A stretch of DNA of 64,000 bases from Anaerolineales bacterium UBA6055 (GCA_002428985.1 DIYL01000055.1:286327-350326); one strand, 5' to 3'; shown: positions 9,344 through 17,846, counted from the first letter of the stretch. Notes: generated from the letters alone by a model not told the origin. A program made the numbers and translations.

Positions 9344-11188
9344 TCAAGACTTTAGCGGGCGAATATAATAGATTAGCCCCTCGTCGTATTTCTTCACAAG
9401 TGGATAAGCAACAACGCGCAATGGTGGTTTAAATGTCCATTCGTATCCATTATATACCGCCAGATACCCGCCCAAGTCATACTTTTCAGTCGCCCAATCG
9501 GGTGCAAGCACAGTCTGTATCGTTTCATATGTAAGTAGTGTTGCTCGGCTTTTCAGATGTTCTGGTAGCTCAACATCACTGGATTGTTCTTCGCTATTTT
9601 CCGGCAATGTATATTTTGACGGTAGTTGTCGACATATAGCCGCTACAGATAGTCTATCACTTACTAAATTATTAGCAATAGATTTGATTGCTGGGTAACG
9701 CCTGCCCGATTTTGTCTCGATCCATATACCCGGTGTGAAGCTTCTATTTCCATCATCATTCCCATCAGCTAGTTGAGTCACTAATTCTTGAGTTAAGGCT
9801 TGTTTCTGTATCATTGGATTGACTTGTATATTGAGTTGTATGTTATAGCGAAAAATTGTCCGACGATTGACACCTAAACGCTTAGCAAGCCAATCAACTC
9901 GAACCATTGGTGATAATCGTCGAATGAGCTCCCGATGCAATGCTTTGCGATAAACGTCTGCGGATTTTAGGTCACCAAGTTTTAATTGATCACCAAATCC
10001 AATATCTATTTTTAAAATATTACTCAAATAATAGTTCGATGGGATTTTGTAAATATATTTGATAGATCGCCCACGTTTTAATTTAGGTTTCCCCATGTCA
10101 TCCTGACTAACATTTATATCTATATTGTCTTGTACATCTTTATAGTTGTATCTTTTGAAGACACGTTTGCCGTCTATTTTGGATAAATCTCCTATCAATA
10201 CTCTAAAAATAGATTTTTTGCTAAGATGACATTGTTTTGAGACTTCAAGCAACTCTTTCAATGTAATCCATTGCTTATCTTTTTTAAGTAGCCTCAATGT
10301 ATCCAAAAACCTTGGTGTAATTGCAGACAGCTGCTTTTGTAAAAGTGTCTCTCGAATACTGTTTGTTAGCCCATGATTTTTTTGTATTTGCTTGTTTGAC
10401 TGATAAGCACTTTTTATAGTACGTCTCGCTTCTTGTAGCCGTTGTTGCGGAGTTTCTGGTCGATGATTATGGGATTGGTGTTTTGTTGCGTGATATGGTG
10501 CAAGCTCATGCATTACTTGTTCTATAGAAATACCATTTTTGCGAGCTTGTATGGCTGTTGAATACAGTGCATTATTACGCCCTATTTTATTAGCTTGGCG
10601 ATCATAGGTTGCGATCAGATCCATATTTGTAGTTTTATGATTTTGTATGGGCAACGCGGTTTGTGTAGGTTTTGGACTCAACCACTTGATGATTTCTATG
10701 TACTGTTTGTGCGTAATTGTTTGAATATCACATTGTTGAGATGCACAGTAACTGTGTCCGTCAATAACTGATCCAGCTCCAACAACGTACCCACCATCGC
10801 CTTTTATATCGCAATCTTCAAATTGTCGTGGTGCAACATGAAATTTGGTTTTCAAATAAATATGAAACCCACGGCGTGTTTTTACAGTGTATGTACTTAT
10901 ATAATGAAAGTAACGACAAAATCCCTCGTATAAGTCACAAGAATCAAAATCAATAACAATGATTCCCTGCGATATACGACCGCAGATAATGCCATAACTG
11001 ATAAAACCATTTTTAACCCATTCATCGCTAAGATGCTTTGGTGGAATGGTTGATTGAAATTGTTTCCACTTAACAGAAAAATGAGGTCGCTTTCCGTTTA
11101 ATGGGATTGCAGAAATCCCTCGGTCATGGAGAGATTTGAGCATGTTGGCGCAATACTCTTGAACACTTAGTTCGGTTTTTTGTTGCAT
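9344..11188 (-). CDS. Bifunctional primase-polymerase (Prim-Pol) replication protein
   Basis: A 614-residue protein. Residues 15-190 match the archaeo-eukaryotic-type Prim-Pol fold: GISAIPLNGKRPHFSVKW at the start, the catalytic DxD in IIVIDFDSCD, then the HIYLK strand and DIKGDGGYVVGAGS. The rest has no Walker motif, so no helicase is fused. It is basic and contains HTH-like stretches (VDWLAKRLGVNRRTIFRYN). Prim-Pol proteins of this kind initiate plasmid or integrated-element replication. It is separated by 4.8 kb from the HTH-ParA-partner operon and the palindromic array. The start at 11188 has AGGG 6 nt upstream; that SD lies in a hairpin and is complementary to a nearby small RNA. Confidence 0.85.
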   Translation of the reverse strand: MQQKTELSVQEYCANMLKSLHDRGISAIPLNGKRPHFSVKWKQFQSTIPPKHLSDEWVKNGFISYGIICGRISQGIIVIDFDSCDLYEGFCRYFHYISTYTVKTRRGFHIYLKTKFHVAPRQFEDCDIKGDGGYVVGAGSVIDGHSYCASQQCDIQTITHKQYIEIIKWLSPKPTQTALPIQNHKTTNMDLIATYDRQANKIGRNNALYSTAIQARKNGISIEQVMHELAPYHATKHQSHNHRPETPQQRLQEARRTIKSAYQSNKQIQKNHGLTNSIRETLLQKQLSAITPRFLDTLRLLKKDKQWITLKELLEVSKQCHLSKKSIFRVLIGDLSKIDGKRVFKRYNYKDVQDNIDINVSQDDMGKPKLKRGRSIKYIYKIPSNYYLSNILKIDIGFGDQLKLGDLKSADVYRKALHRELIRRLSPMVRVDWLAKRLGVNRRTIFRYNIQLNIQVNPMIQKQALTQELVTQLADGNDDGNRSFTPGIWIETKSGRRYPAIKSIANNLVSDRLSVAAICRQLPSKYTLPENSEEQSSDVELPEHLKSRATLLTYETIQTVLAPDWATEKYDLGGYLAVYNGYEWTFKPPLRVVAYPLVKKYDEGLIYYIRPLKS

Positions 11189-11192
11189 GATA

Positions 11193-11211
11193 GACCCTAA
11201 CCCTGTGGGTC
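11193..11211 (-). promoter_or_regulatory. SD-masking hairpin in the primase leader
   Basis: GACCC (11193-11197) and GGGTC (11207-11211) form a perfect 5-bp stem with a 9-nt loop. In the mRNA the 3' arm and loop contain the only Shine-Dalgarno-like run, UUAGGGU, which ends 5 nt before the primase AUG. Folding would therefore limit initiation. Confidence 0.5.
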
Positions 11212-11413
11212 ATACTCGTCATGCAAGACGTTTTATTTGGTTGTCATTTGGCTAGACGAGACTGGCATAGAGTCTCACTAAAGTCGCCAACCTTCATAGG
11301 CTAAACTTATATTTCTATAAAAATTGATATTATAGAGCGTCCGTAAAAGCCCTTTGTGAACCCTAATGCTTACTGACCCTTTCAATTAAACATAAATTAA
11401 ACATATTCATCGC

Positions 11414-11443
11414 TTGTGATTTACAACATAACTGTGTTATAAT
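11414..11443 (+). promoter_or_regulatory. Promoter of the small RNA
   Basis: -35-like TTGTGA (11414-11419) and a perfect -10 TATAAT (11438-11443) are separated by 18 bp. The predicted start is near 11450, just before a compact set of stem-loops and an intrinsic terminator. Confidence 0.65.
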
Positions 11444-11449
11444 TAGGGT

Positions 11450-11550
11450 GTACACCCAGAGATGGGTGCTAGATTTGAACTTGTTGGCGCAAGTTCTCAA
11501 TCCAACATAACCCTAATGTTTGTTGAGAAGCGGGCAAAACCCGCTTTTTT
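11450..11550 (+). ncRNA. Candidate antisense RNA against the primase mRNA
   Basis: This is a roughly 100-nt transcript unit with its own promoter. Three stem-loops are visible: CACCC/GGGTG around AGAGAT, GAACTTG/CAAGTTC around TTGGCG (11477-11496), and the terminator AGCGGG/CCCGCT around CAAAA followed by six T (11529-11550). Bases 11471-11492 match plus-strand bases 11132-11153 at 20 of 22 positions. That segment is inside the minus-strand primase gene, so the RNA is complementary to primase codons 12-19. A second 7-nt match (ACCCTAA, 11510-11516) is complementary to the primase SD, in the right order. The UUGG loop fits the YUNR motif of plasmid copy-control RNAs. It might instead be an attenuator leader for the esterase operon 228 bp downstream. 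Confidence 0.6.
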
Positions 11551-11777
11551 CTCTTTTATAGGTAAGTTCATTATACTACCAAACCCCTTATAGCGCAAGC
11601 ACTCCACAGAAATCCGTCATTTACTGATTTAATCCATCAAAAATTTATAAAAACAACCCATTGCGCGCGTTTTCTGTTTTTTAGATCAAAATTCATATTT
11701 TAATGTGGCAATACGCTTTTTCTGCATTCACGCTATAATTTGACATATTCGAATTATTTTTCATTTAGGAGATTAAC
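11551..11777. other. AT-rich intergenic stretch before the esterase
   Basis: No open frame or repeat stands out here. A TATAAT at 11734-11739 lacks a good -35 box but is a possible promoter for the esterase operon. TTTAGGAG (11764-11771) is the esterase Shine-Dalgarno. Confidence 0.4.
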
Positions 11778-12749
11778 ATGCCTCTTTTTGATATGTCACT
11801 TTTAGAATTAGAAACATATACCCCACCACGCGATGAACCTCGTGATTTTGATAGTTTTTGGCAACACACTATAGAAAAAACTGAACAACATGAGCTAAAT
11901 GCAGTTTTTGAACCTGCTGATTTTGGTTTAGCGACTGTTGATGTTTATGATGTCAGCTTTGCAGGATTTGGTGGCCAGACGATTAAAGGCTGGTTTATTG
12001 TGCCTAAAAATACAAGTTCTCCCCTACCAACCGTAGTTGAATATATTGGATATGGTGGTGGACGAGGATTTCCAACTGAATGGCTAGGTTTTCCATCATC
12101 AGGTTTTGCTTATATGGTAATGGACACACGCGGACAAGGTAGTAAATGGCGACGTGGTGATACTCCTGATATGCCGAATGGCGCAAATCCCTCAACGCCT
12201 GGGTTTATGACACAGGGAATTCTTGACCCAGAAACATATTACTATCGCCGGTTGTATGTGGATGCATCACGGGCAATTGAAACTGTAAAGACACGGGACG
12301 AAGTTGATCATTCTCGGATTGCTGTGACTGGTGGTAGCCAAGGTGGTGGACTTGCAATTGCGGCGGCCGGACTAGTGCCGGAAGTTGCTGTATGTATGCC
12401 GGATGTACCATTTCTTCAAAATTTTCGGCGTGCTGTAGAAATTACACCTGACCCACCATATACTGAAATTGCAACTTATCTTTCTATCCATCGCGAAAAA
12501 ATCGAGACTATTTTTGCGACGCTTAATTACTTTGACGGTATACATTTTGCCGCACGGATGAAAGCTCGTGCTTATTACTCAGTTGGGCTCATGGATACGA
12601 TTTGCCCGGCTTCAACAGTCTATGCCTCTTATAATCATGTTACAACCGAAAAAGATATTAAAATCTATCACTTTAATAATCATGAAGGTGGCGGCGCGGA
12701 TCATTTAATTGAGAAAATTAGGTTTCTACGCAATATGTGGATGTCATAA
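11778..12749 (+). CDS. Acetyl-xylan esterase/cephalosporin-C deacetylase family hydrolase
   Basis: A 323-residue alpha/beta hydrolase of the AXE1/CE7 family, of the family's normal length. The catalytic Ser is in TGGSQGGGL, the Asp in VGLMDTICP and the His in FNNHEGGG. The oxyanion region GGRGFP and the typical VMDTRGQGS follow the family pattern. CE7 enzymes remove acetyl groups from xylo-oligosaccharides or similar esters and are cytosolic; no signal peptide is seen here. The stop TAA overlaps the ATG of the next gene (TAATG), giving translational coupling to the MBL hydrolase. Confidence 0.9.
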   Translation: MPLFDMSLLELETYTPPRDEPRDFDSFWQHTIEKTEQHELNAVFEPADFGLATVDVYDVSFAGFGGQTIKGWFIVPKNTSSPLPTVVEYIGYGGGRGFPTEWLGFPSSGFAYMVMDTRGQGSKWRRGDTPDMPNGANPSTPGFMTQGILDPETYYYRRLYVDASRAIETVKTRDEVDHSRIAVTGGSQGGGLAIAAAGLVPEVAVCMPDVPFLQNFRRAVEITPDPPYTEIATYLSIHREKIETIFATLNYFDGIHFAARMKARAYYSVGLMDTICPASTVYASYNHVTTEKDIKIYHFNNHEGGGADHLIEKIRFLRNMWMS

Positions 12750-13579
12750 TGCCAAAAACACAAATAACAATGCTGGGAACAGGTACGCCCAATGGTGTGC
12801 CTGAACGTGTGAGCTCTGGTGTGGCTGTTGCCGTTGGAGAGCAACCTTACTTGATTGATTGTGGGCATGGTATCGTTCAACGTGTGGTGCAAGCGCATGC
12901 GGAAGAAAAAATCTCGTGGGATACAACGGCTTTGAATCGGCTGTTTGTTACACACCTGCACGCTGACCATATTGTTGGACTACCAGATTTGATGTTTACA
13001 CCGTGGATTCATGGACGCGAGGATGTGATTCATGCTGTTGGACCTGCGGAACTGCAAAAAACAGTTGATCATTTGTATATTGCGTTCGAAGAAAATATTC
13101 GTGAGCATACACATGCCCATCCATCAACTCCTAATGGCTATAAAGTCGATGTGTCGCCAATTACAGATGCGCTATGCTATGCTGATGATAACGTAAAAGT
13201 TCATGCTTTACGCGCAAATCATGGCGACTTAACTGCATATAGCTATAAATTTGTGACCGATGATAAGACGATTGTGGTTTCTGGAGATACAAAGCCTGTG
13301 CCACAATTTGCTGAATGGGCTTATGGATGCGATATATTAATCCATGAGGTCTACTCATCCGAAATGTTCAAAGCGCGCCCTGCTGATTGGCAAGCATATC
13401 ATTCGCGCGTTCATACATCTACTGATGAACTTGCAGCATTAGCCAATCAGATTCAACCTGATGTTTTGGTACTCTATCACCAGTTATTTTGGGGATATAC
13501 ACCTGAACAATTAGTTGCTGAAATAACCGCTACATACACTGGTACTGTTGTGAGTGCCAACGACTTAGACCAATTTTAG
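12749..13579 (+). CDS. MBL-fold hydrolase, ribonuclease Z-like
   Basis: The metallo-beta-lactamase motif THLHADHIVG (HxHxDH) follows an N-terminal ITMLGTGTPNGVPER typical of RNase Z/arylsulfatase-like members. Further metal ligands are in ANHGD, VVSGDTK and LYHQL. Starting at the ATG at 12749 gives 276 residues and overlaps the upstream stop codon; a GTG at 12737 is possible but less likely. Its place between an esterase and a halotyrosine-deiodinase-like flavoprotein suggests small-molecule catabolism rather than tRNA processing, but this is inference. Confidence 0.85.
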   Translation: MPKTQITMLGTGTPNGVPERVSSGVAVAVGEQPYLIDCGHGIVQRVVQAHAEEKISWDTTALNRLFVTHLHADHIVGLPDLMFTPWIHGREDVIHAVGPAELQKTVDHLYIAFEENIREHTHAHPSTPNGYKVDVSPITDALCYADDNVKVHALRANHGDLTAYSYKFVTDDKTIVVSGDTKPVPQFAEWAYGCDILIHEVYSSEMFKARPADWQAYHSRVHTSTDELAALANQIQPDVLVLYHQLFWGYTPEQLVAEITATYTGTVVSANDLDQF

Positions 13580-13601
13580 ACTCCAATAGAAAGTGCATAT
13601 A

Positions 13602-14285
13602 ATGGTTCAACAAGCCCAATATCATCCCTTAGATTTTGACTATTTATCTGCTGATGAACAAGAAAATGCTTCCGTAGACTTTATGAATAAGATGTTGAAG
13701 CGCAGGACTGTACGCGACTTTTCATCAGATCCCGTGCCAATAGAACTTGTGGAAAACGCAATTCGTGTAGCAGGATCTGCACCTTCGGGTGCCAATCAAC
13801 AGCCGTGGACATTTGTTGTAATTAGTGATCCTAATCTCAAGCGAAAAATACGCGAGGCTGCCGAAGCTGAAGAAAAAGAAAGTTATGAACGTCGAATGAG
13901 TCAACAATGGCTCGACGCGTTATCGCATTTAGGCACTGATTGGCAGAAACCACATATTGAAGAAGCTCCGCATATTATTGTTGTGTTTCGTAAGCCATAT
14001 GAATTGGAAATTGATCCCGAATCAGGCGAAGGGATCAAAGTGAAACACTATTATAGTGAAGAATCAGTTGGAATTGCCGTCGGATTTTTGTTAGCTGCCT
14101 TACATTTATCTGGTTTAGCCACTCTAACACACACACCAAGCCCGATGAAATTCTTAACAGAAATTCTTGGCAGACCCTCTCACGAGCGACCATTTGTACT
14201 GATTCCAGTTGGTTATCCAGCAGAATCAGCGCAAGTTCCAGTGATTACAAAAAAATCACTTGATGAGATTATGATTCATTTCTAA
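13602..14285 (+). CDS. Nitroreductase-superfamily flavoprotein, iodotyrosine-deiodinase-like
   Basis: A 227-residue FMN protein. It matches the iodotyrosine deiodinase (IYD) branch over its length: RRTVRDFSSDPVP, SGANQQPWTFVVISDP, the EKESYERRM lid helix, TDWQK, HYYSEESVGIAVGFLLAALHLSGL, LGRPSHERP and VPVGYP-like PVGYPAE. The three residues that grip the zwitterion of iodotyrosine in human IYD (Glu157, Tyr161, Lys182) have counterparts at Glu91, Tyr95 and Lys116, from my own alignment by eye. IYD reductively removes halogen from halotyrosines. The ATG at 13602 is preferred over the GTG at 13593 because AGAAAG precedes it. It is the last gene of the operon; a strong terminator follows. Confidence 0.85.
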   Translation: MVQQAQYHPLDFDYLSADEQENASVDFMNKMLKRRTVRDFSSDPVPIELVENAIRVAGSAPSGANQQPWTFVVISDPNLKRKIREAAEAEEKESYERRMSQQWLDALSHLGTDWQKPHIEEAPHIIVVFRKPYELEIDPESGEGIKVKHYYSEESVGIAVGFLLAALHLSGLATLTHTPSPMKFLTEILGRPSHERPFVLIPVGYPAESAQVPVITKKSLDEIMIHF

Positions 14286-14320
14286 ATAGTGTAATTTTCT
14301 AATTGAGTATTTAACGAATT

Positions 14321-14344
14321 GAGGCATATTTTTGCCTCTTTTTT
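14321..14344 (+). terminator. Intrinsic terminator of the esterase-MBL-IYD operon
   Basis: GAGGCA (14321-14326) pairs with TGCCTC (14333-14338) and is followed by six T (14339-14344). Confidence 0.8.
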
Positions 14345-14418
14345 ATTAGTTTTGTCGGTCGTCCATCGTACTAATGTCTACAATATGGTTGAAGGGATCA
14401 AATTAATGAGGTGATAAA

Positions 14419-15852
14419 ATGATAAAGTACGTAAAAAGATTACTTGCTCTAATTGTTGTATTGATATTCACACTTCCAACCGTTGCCCAAACTACTGAAG
14501 TGACAATGCGTGATTATATGGTTCCGCATGCGAATATAGCAATTCCGCATCCAACGGATTGGATTGGATACGATTTAACATCCGATTTTTCGCGCAAATT
14601 AGTTGAAATTTATGCACTACCGTTTGACCGGGAAAGTGGTCAGCAACCCCGTGATGTTGTTATTCGTTTTGAAGTTGTGGATAAATTGGATGACGAAACA
14701 TTAGAAGATGCCCTCCTGCGATATGTTGATTCTGATGAACCGCTAGACCCAATTGTGGTTGAACATGATCGAATTTCAATGTTGCGTGTTGATTCTGTCA
14801 TGGTTGGTAATGTTGCTCTAGCTCAAATCATAATCGATGGTGACGAAGACTCATGGTTGTATCTAAGCATCATGAATGCTGATATACCGATTGTGACAGA
14901 TATAGTCGCTAATATCTCTTACCTAGTTGTTCCCAGTCAGCCTACAGAGGCTGTGGTTGAAGACAATGTTGATGAAACCGACGAGACTGTGGCATCGGAT
15001 TTAGGAGACGAATTACCGAGTTCAATCGTATTAGAAGACGCAAGTATTGAGATATTTTTCCCTGAAGCATGGATCATAGATTCAACCCCATATCAGCACA
15101 ATCTTTATGAATCGGATTTTGATCGGACAAGTGGTCAACAACCGCGTAGTATGGTTATAGAGATTCAATGGTTTCAAAAGATTCCCGGTGAAACTCTAGA
15201 CCAAGCGTACGGGTTTTTATCAGGTGATGCGACGCTTGAACCTAGACCTGTCGAGGATGCACAATTTGATATGTTACGCGCAGACACAACAATGGTAGGA
15301 AATGTAACGTTAGAAGTTGTTGTGGTGGATGCGGCAGATTATTTTGTTTTGTTGAAGGTTATGAAGCCGAATGACCTTATTCTGGATGCGATGCTTGCCC
15401 AAATAGCGTTGGCTGGTGCGGGAGATATAGAATGCAGTGTATGGATTGAATTGATTGACTTTAACGGTGAAGTTGTTGTTTCGATGCAAGCTCGGAATGG
15501 CGTAGAGATAGATCCTCTTATTTTAGATATGACAACGGTGACTGTTGAACAAAGTAATGAATCTACAACATATGGTAATGCTACTGTGCAAATCATGAGT
15601 GACGGTTGTGGCGATGTTAGGTCTGGATCTGGATTGTATGATGTCGTTATTACCGAGGTTGGTGCTAAAAAAATCAATGTAATAAAGGCAGTACGTGGAT
15701 TGACAGGAATGGGTCTTGCTGACGGAAAAGCACTTGTAGAGTCTGCACCAAACGCGATTGTTCTTAATGGTGTATCGTCAGAAGTGGCAGAGGCTGCAAA
15801 GATACAACTAGAAACCGAAGGCGCGACTGTTACTTTGGTTGAACTTCCATAG
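14419..15852 (+). CDS. Secreted protein with two PsbP-like repeats and a ribosomal L7/L12 C-terminal domain
   Basis: The 477 residues begin with a signal peptide (MIKYVKRLLALIVVLIFTLP..VAQ). Two homologous blocks follow, at about 35-165 and 210-330. They share FDRxSGQQPR..V..I, then an ETL...AL segment, then DxxxMLR.D..MVGNV.L. Residues 406-475 are a clear L7/L12 C-terminal domain: VGAKKINVIKAVRGLTGMGL..GKALVESAP, ending EGATVTLVELP. In ribosomes this domain recruits translation GTPases; here it is exported, so it must do something else, for example act as a stable protein-binding module. Ends with a terminator; transcribed alone. Confidence 0.8.
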   Translation: MIKYVKRLLALIVVLIFTLPTVAQTTEVTMRDYMVPHANIAIPHPTDWIGYDLTSDFSRKLVEIYALPFDRESGQQPRDVVIRFEVVDKLDDETLEDALLRYVDSDEPLDPIVVEHDRISMLRVDSVMVGNVALAQIIIDGDEDSWLYLSIMNADIPIVTDIVANISYLVVPSQPTEAVVEDNVDETDETVASDLGDELPSSIVLEDASIEIFFPEAWIIDSTPYQHNLYESDFDRTSGQQPRSMVIEIQWFQKIPGETLDQAYGFLSGDATLEPRPVEDAQFDMLRADTTMVGNVTLEVVVVDAADYFVLLKVMKPNDLILDAMLAQIALAGAGDIECSVWIELIDFNGEVVVSMQARNGVEIDPLILDMTTVTVEQSNESTTYGNATVQIMSDGCGDVRSGSGLYDVVITEVGAKKINVIKAVRGLTGMGLADGKALVESAPNAIVLNGVSSEVAEAAKIQLETEGATVTLVELP

Positions 15853-15879
15853 ACTCAAATACAACTTAAAATGTCTAAA

Positions 15880-15906
15880 AAGTCAGGGTTTACTCTGGCT
15901 TTTTTG
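15880..15906 (+). terminator. Intrinsic terminator
   Basis: AAGTCAG (15880-15886) pairs with CTGGCTT (15895-15901), one G-T pair included, and is followed by a run of T. It separates the secreted L7/L12 fusion from the partition operon. Confidence 0.75.
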
Positions 15907-15907
15907 T

Positions 15908-15975
15908 TTGCTTGAATGGTAAATCAGTAGTATAGTACGGTAGTGTTTGGGCAACAAAACGACACAAATTACCGT
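15908..15975 (+). promoter_or_regulatory. Promoter and possible operator of the HTH-ParA operon
   Basis: -35 TTGCTT (15908-15913) and -10 TATAGT (15931-15936) with a 17-bp spacer. Just downstream, ACGGTA (15937-15942) and TACCGT (15970-15975) form a spaced inverted repeat that a dimeric repressor, perhaps the HTH protein itself, could bridge. Confidence 0.6.
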
Positions 15976-16001
15976 TCTGACTATATTTATGAGGTAGATT
16001 T

Positions 16002-16241
16002 ATGGCTGTAGTGCGGTTAAGGATTCATGAGCTACTTGAAGAACGTTATGCTGATGAACGCCCTACAATGGAAGAAATGGCTCGTTCACTAAATATGACG
16101 CCAAAGACAGTATCAAACTGGATACGGAATCGTGTGGATAAACCTGAATTACAAAGTATCGCAAAGTGGTCGGATTATTTTGGGGTGCATCCCGGCGAAT
16201 TATTCCACTATGAACCGAGCGAAAATGGCTCACCTCAATAA
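16002..16241 (+). CDS. Small XRE/HTH DNA-binding protein
   Basis: A 79-residue protein made almost entirely of one helix-turn-helix domain (MEEMARSLNMTPKTVSNWIRN, then IAKWSDYFGVHPGELF), the Cro/CI-type 5-helix pattern. GAGGTAG precedes the ATG. It is the first gene of a three-gene operon, 11 nt before parA. In that position it is most likely the operon's own repressor or a third segregation component. Confidence 0.85.
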   Translation: MAVVRLRIHELLEERYADERPTMEEMARSLNMTPKTVSNWIRNRVDKPELQSIAKWSDYFGVHPGELFHYEPSENGSPQ

Positions 16242-16252
16242 AGGAGCAAGAC

Positions 16253-17056
16253 ATGAAAATTATTACTCTATTGAATGAAAAAGGTGGTGTTGGCAAGACG
16301 ACTGTTGCATTTCATATTGCTGCGGGTTTGGCAGTTGCAGGCTATCGCGTATTGGCTGTTGATGCTGATGCACAGGGGTCGTTAACCGATACAATGGGCT
16401 TTGAACCATCTGCTGGACTCTATGACTTGATTGTGCGTAACCGTCCATTTAAGGATGTACTACAATTTGTGAATCCAGAAATCTATGAACTCGCAAGCCG
16501 AAAAGTTACTGGACAGCTATTTTTGCTTGCGTCAAATGCAGAAACACAGAGCATTGCGACCAACTCAAAAGATGCACTTGCATTTGTACGTCGCTTTGCA
16601 GAATTGGAAGATGCTGTTGACTATATCATAATTGACACATCACCTACGCCGTCATTACTTCATGGTGCAATTTATCTGTCTACAGATGCGATTCTATACC
16701 CAACAAAATGTGAATATTTAAGCTTCCGTGGTTTACAAAATAGCTTCAAACACCGTGAAGATAACGAGCAATATCGTACCCAATTCAATTTTGGATCGAT
16801 CACAAATCTGGGTATTGTGCCAAATATGTATCGCCATAAAACACTTGAGCATCGTGAAAATCTTGAAGAGTTGGTTGATGTATATGGTGATTTAGTATGG
16901 AAACCAATCCCACAATCGACGATTTGGACAGAAAGTACCCGTGTGCATCGAACGGTGTGGAACTATGCGCCAAATACGTCTGCAGCGGCACAGGGTTGGA
17001 ACTTATTGAAGACATTTTTGGAGACAGTAAAGTATGTCAAACCAACGAAACCGTGA
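16253..17056 (+). CDS. parA: ParA-family partition ATPase
   Basis: A 267-residue MinD/ParA-type ATPase. The deviant Walker A KGGVGKTT lies at 10-17, Walker A' VDADAQGS follows, and IIIDTSPTPS is the Walker B. It lacks an N-terminal HTH, so it is a type Ib or Soj-like form. ParA drives replicon segregation by forming gradients on the nucleoid that are read by a DNA-bound partner. AAGGAG lies 6 nt before the ATG. The 3' end overlaps the next gene by 23 nt, the usual tight coupling of parA with its partner. Confidence 0.93.
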   Translation: MKIITLLNEKGGVGKTTVAFHIAAGLAVAGYRVLAVDADAQGSLTDTMGFEPSAGLYDLIVRNRPFKDVLQFVNPEIYELASRKVTGQLFLLASNAETQSIATNSKDALAFVRRFAELEDAVDYIIIDTSPTPSLLHGAIYLSTDAILYPTKCEYLSFRGLQNSFKHREDNEQYRTQFNFGSITNLGIVPNMYRHKTLEHRENLEELVDVYGDLVWKPIPQSTIWTESTRVHRTVWNYAPNTSAAAQGWNLLKTFLETVKYVKPTKP

Positions 17057-17807
17057 CCGAAAAAAGAGTGCCTTGGGTCGAAATCTAAATGAATTACCCA
17101 GCGTACCATATGAAGAAGTAGCAGATGCAACCTATGGTGGGAATCACGAAGCTGTCAATCAATGGTTTGGTGATATAGATCCATCAACGTTATCTGGTAT
17201 TCAAGTGGCTAACGATGGCGCGATTAATGCGTATAATTTCCGTATGACAAGTGTTGGGATTGACCCTGAAGTTCGATCACTTAATAAGGATAAGTGGCTG
17301 GAATTAGGAGATTTGTTGTTCCGCTTTCACCAGTCGATTCAGTGGTTAATTGGTGATTGGTTGATCTATGGTGATGAGCAAAAATGGGGTGAAACTGATA
17401 AATTAGCTAAGAAATTGGGATATGAAGCAACGACATTATATGAGTATAAATCTGTCGCCAAGAGCATTCCATTTGAGTTGCGGACGGATCGTTTGTCGTT
17501 TGGGCATCACAAATTAGTTGCTAGCAAAGATTCTGAAGAACAGAAATATTGGTTAGAACGGGCTGCTTTTGGTGATGTCGATGAAGCGACAAATGTGTCA
17601 AAACCTTGGTCGATTAGTCGCCTACGTAATGAGATGAAAGGCGATGTTAGTGATGAAACTTCAAATCCATTTGATCGTAGCGTTCAACGAATCGAGCGTG
17701 AAGTGACCAAACGGAAATGGAATAAATTGCCTGCGGATGAGCGCCTTAAACGTTATGAACACCTCAAAAATATTCTAGCGCGGATGGAACAATGGGGCTT
17801 CGATTAA
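17034..17807 (+). CDS. Centromere-binding (ParB-functional) partner of ParA
   Basis: A 257-residue protein that overlaps parA by 23 nt. It does not show the canonical ParB GERRxRA box. It starts with a basic tail (MSNQRNRDRKKSALGRN), as ParA-stimulating partners often do. The middle has the LLFRFHQSIQWLIGDWLIYGDEQKWGE ... LGYEATTLYEYKSVAKSIPFELRTDRLSFGHHKLVA block seen in HTH/KorB-like proteins. The C-terminus is helical and charged (VQRIEREVTKRKWNKLPADERLKRYEHLKNIL), fit for dimerisation. The palindromic array that starts 72 bp downstream is its likely binding site. Confidence 0.75.
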   Translation: MSNQRNRDRKKSALGRNLNELPSVPYEEVADATYGGNHEAVNQWFGDIDPSTLSGIQVANDGAINAYNFRMTSVGIDPEVRSLNKDKWLELGDLLFRFHQSIQWLIGDWLIYGDEQKWGETDKLAKKLGYEATTLYEYKSVAKSIPFELRTDRLSFGHHKLVASKDSEEQKYWLERAAFGDVDEATNVSKPWSISRLRNEMKGDVSDETSNPFDRSVQRIEREVTKRKWNKLPADERLKRYEHLKNILARMEQWGFD

Positions 17808-17846
17808 CTATATTGGCACAGATAAGTCATCAAATTATATTCAAAT

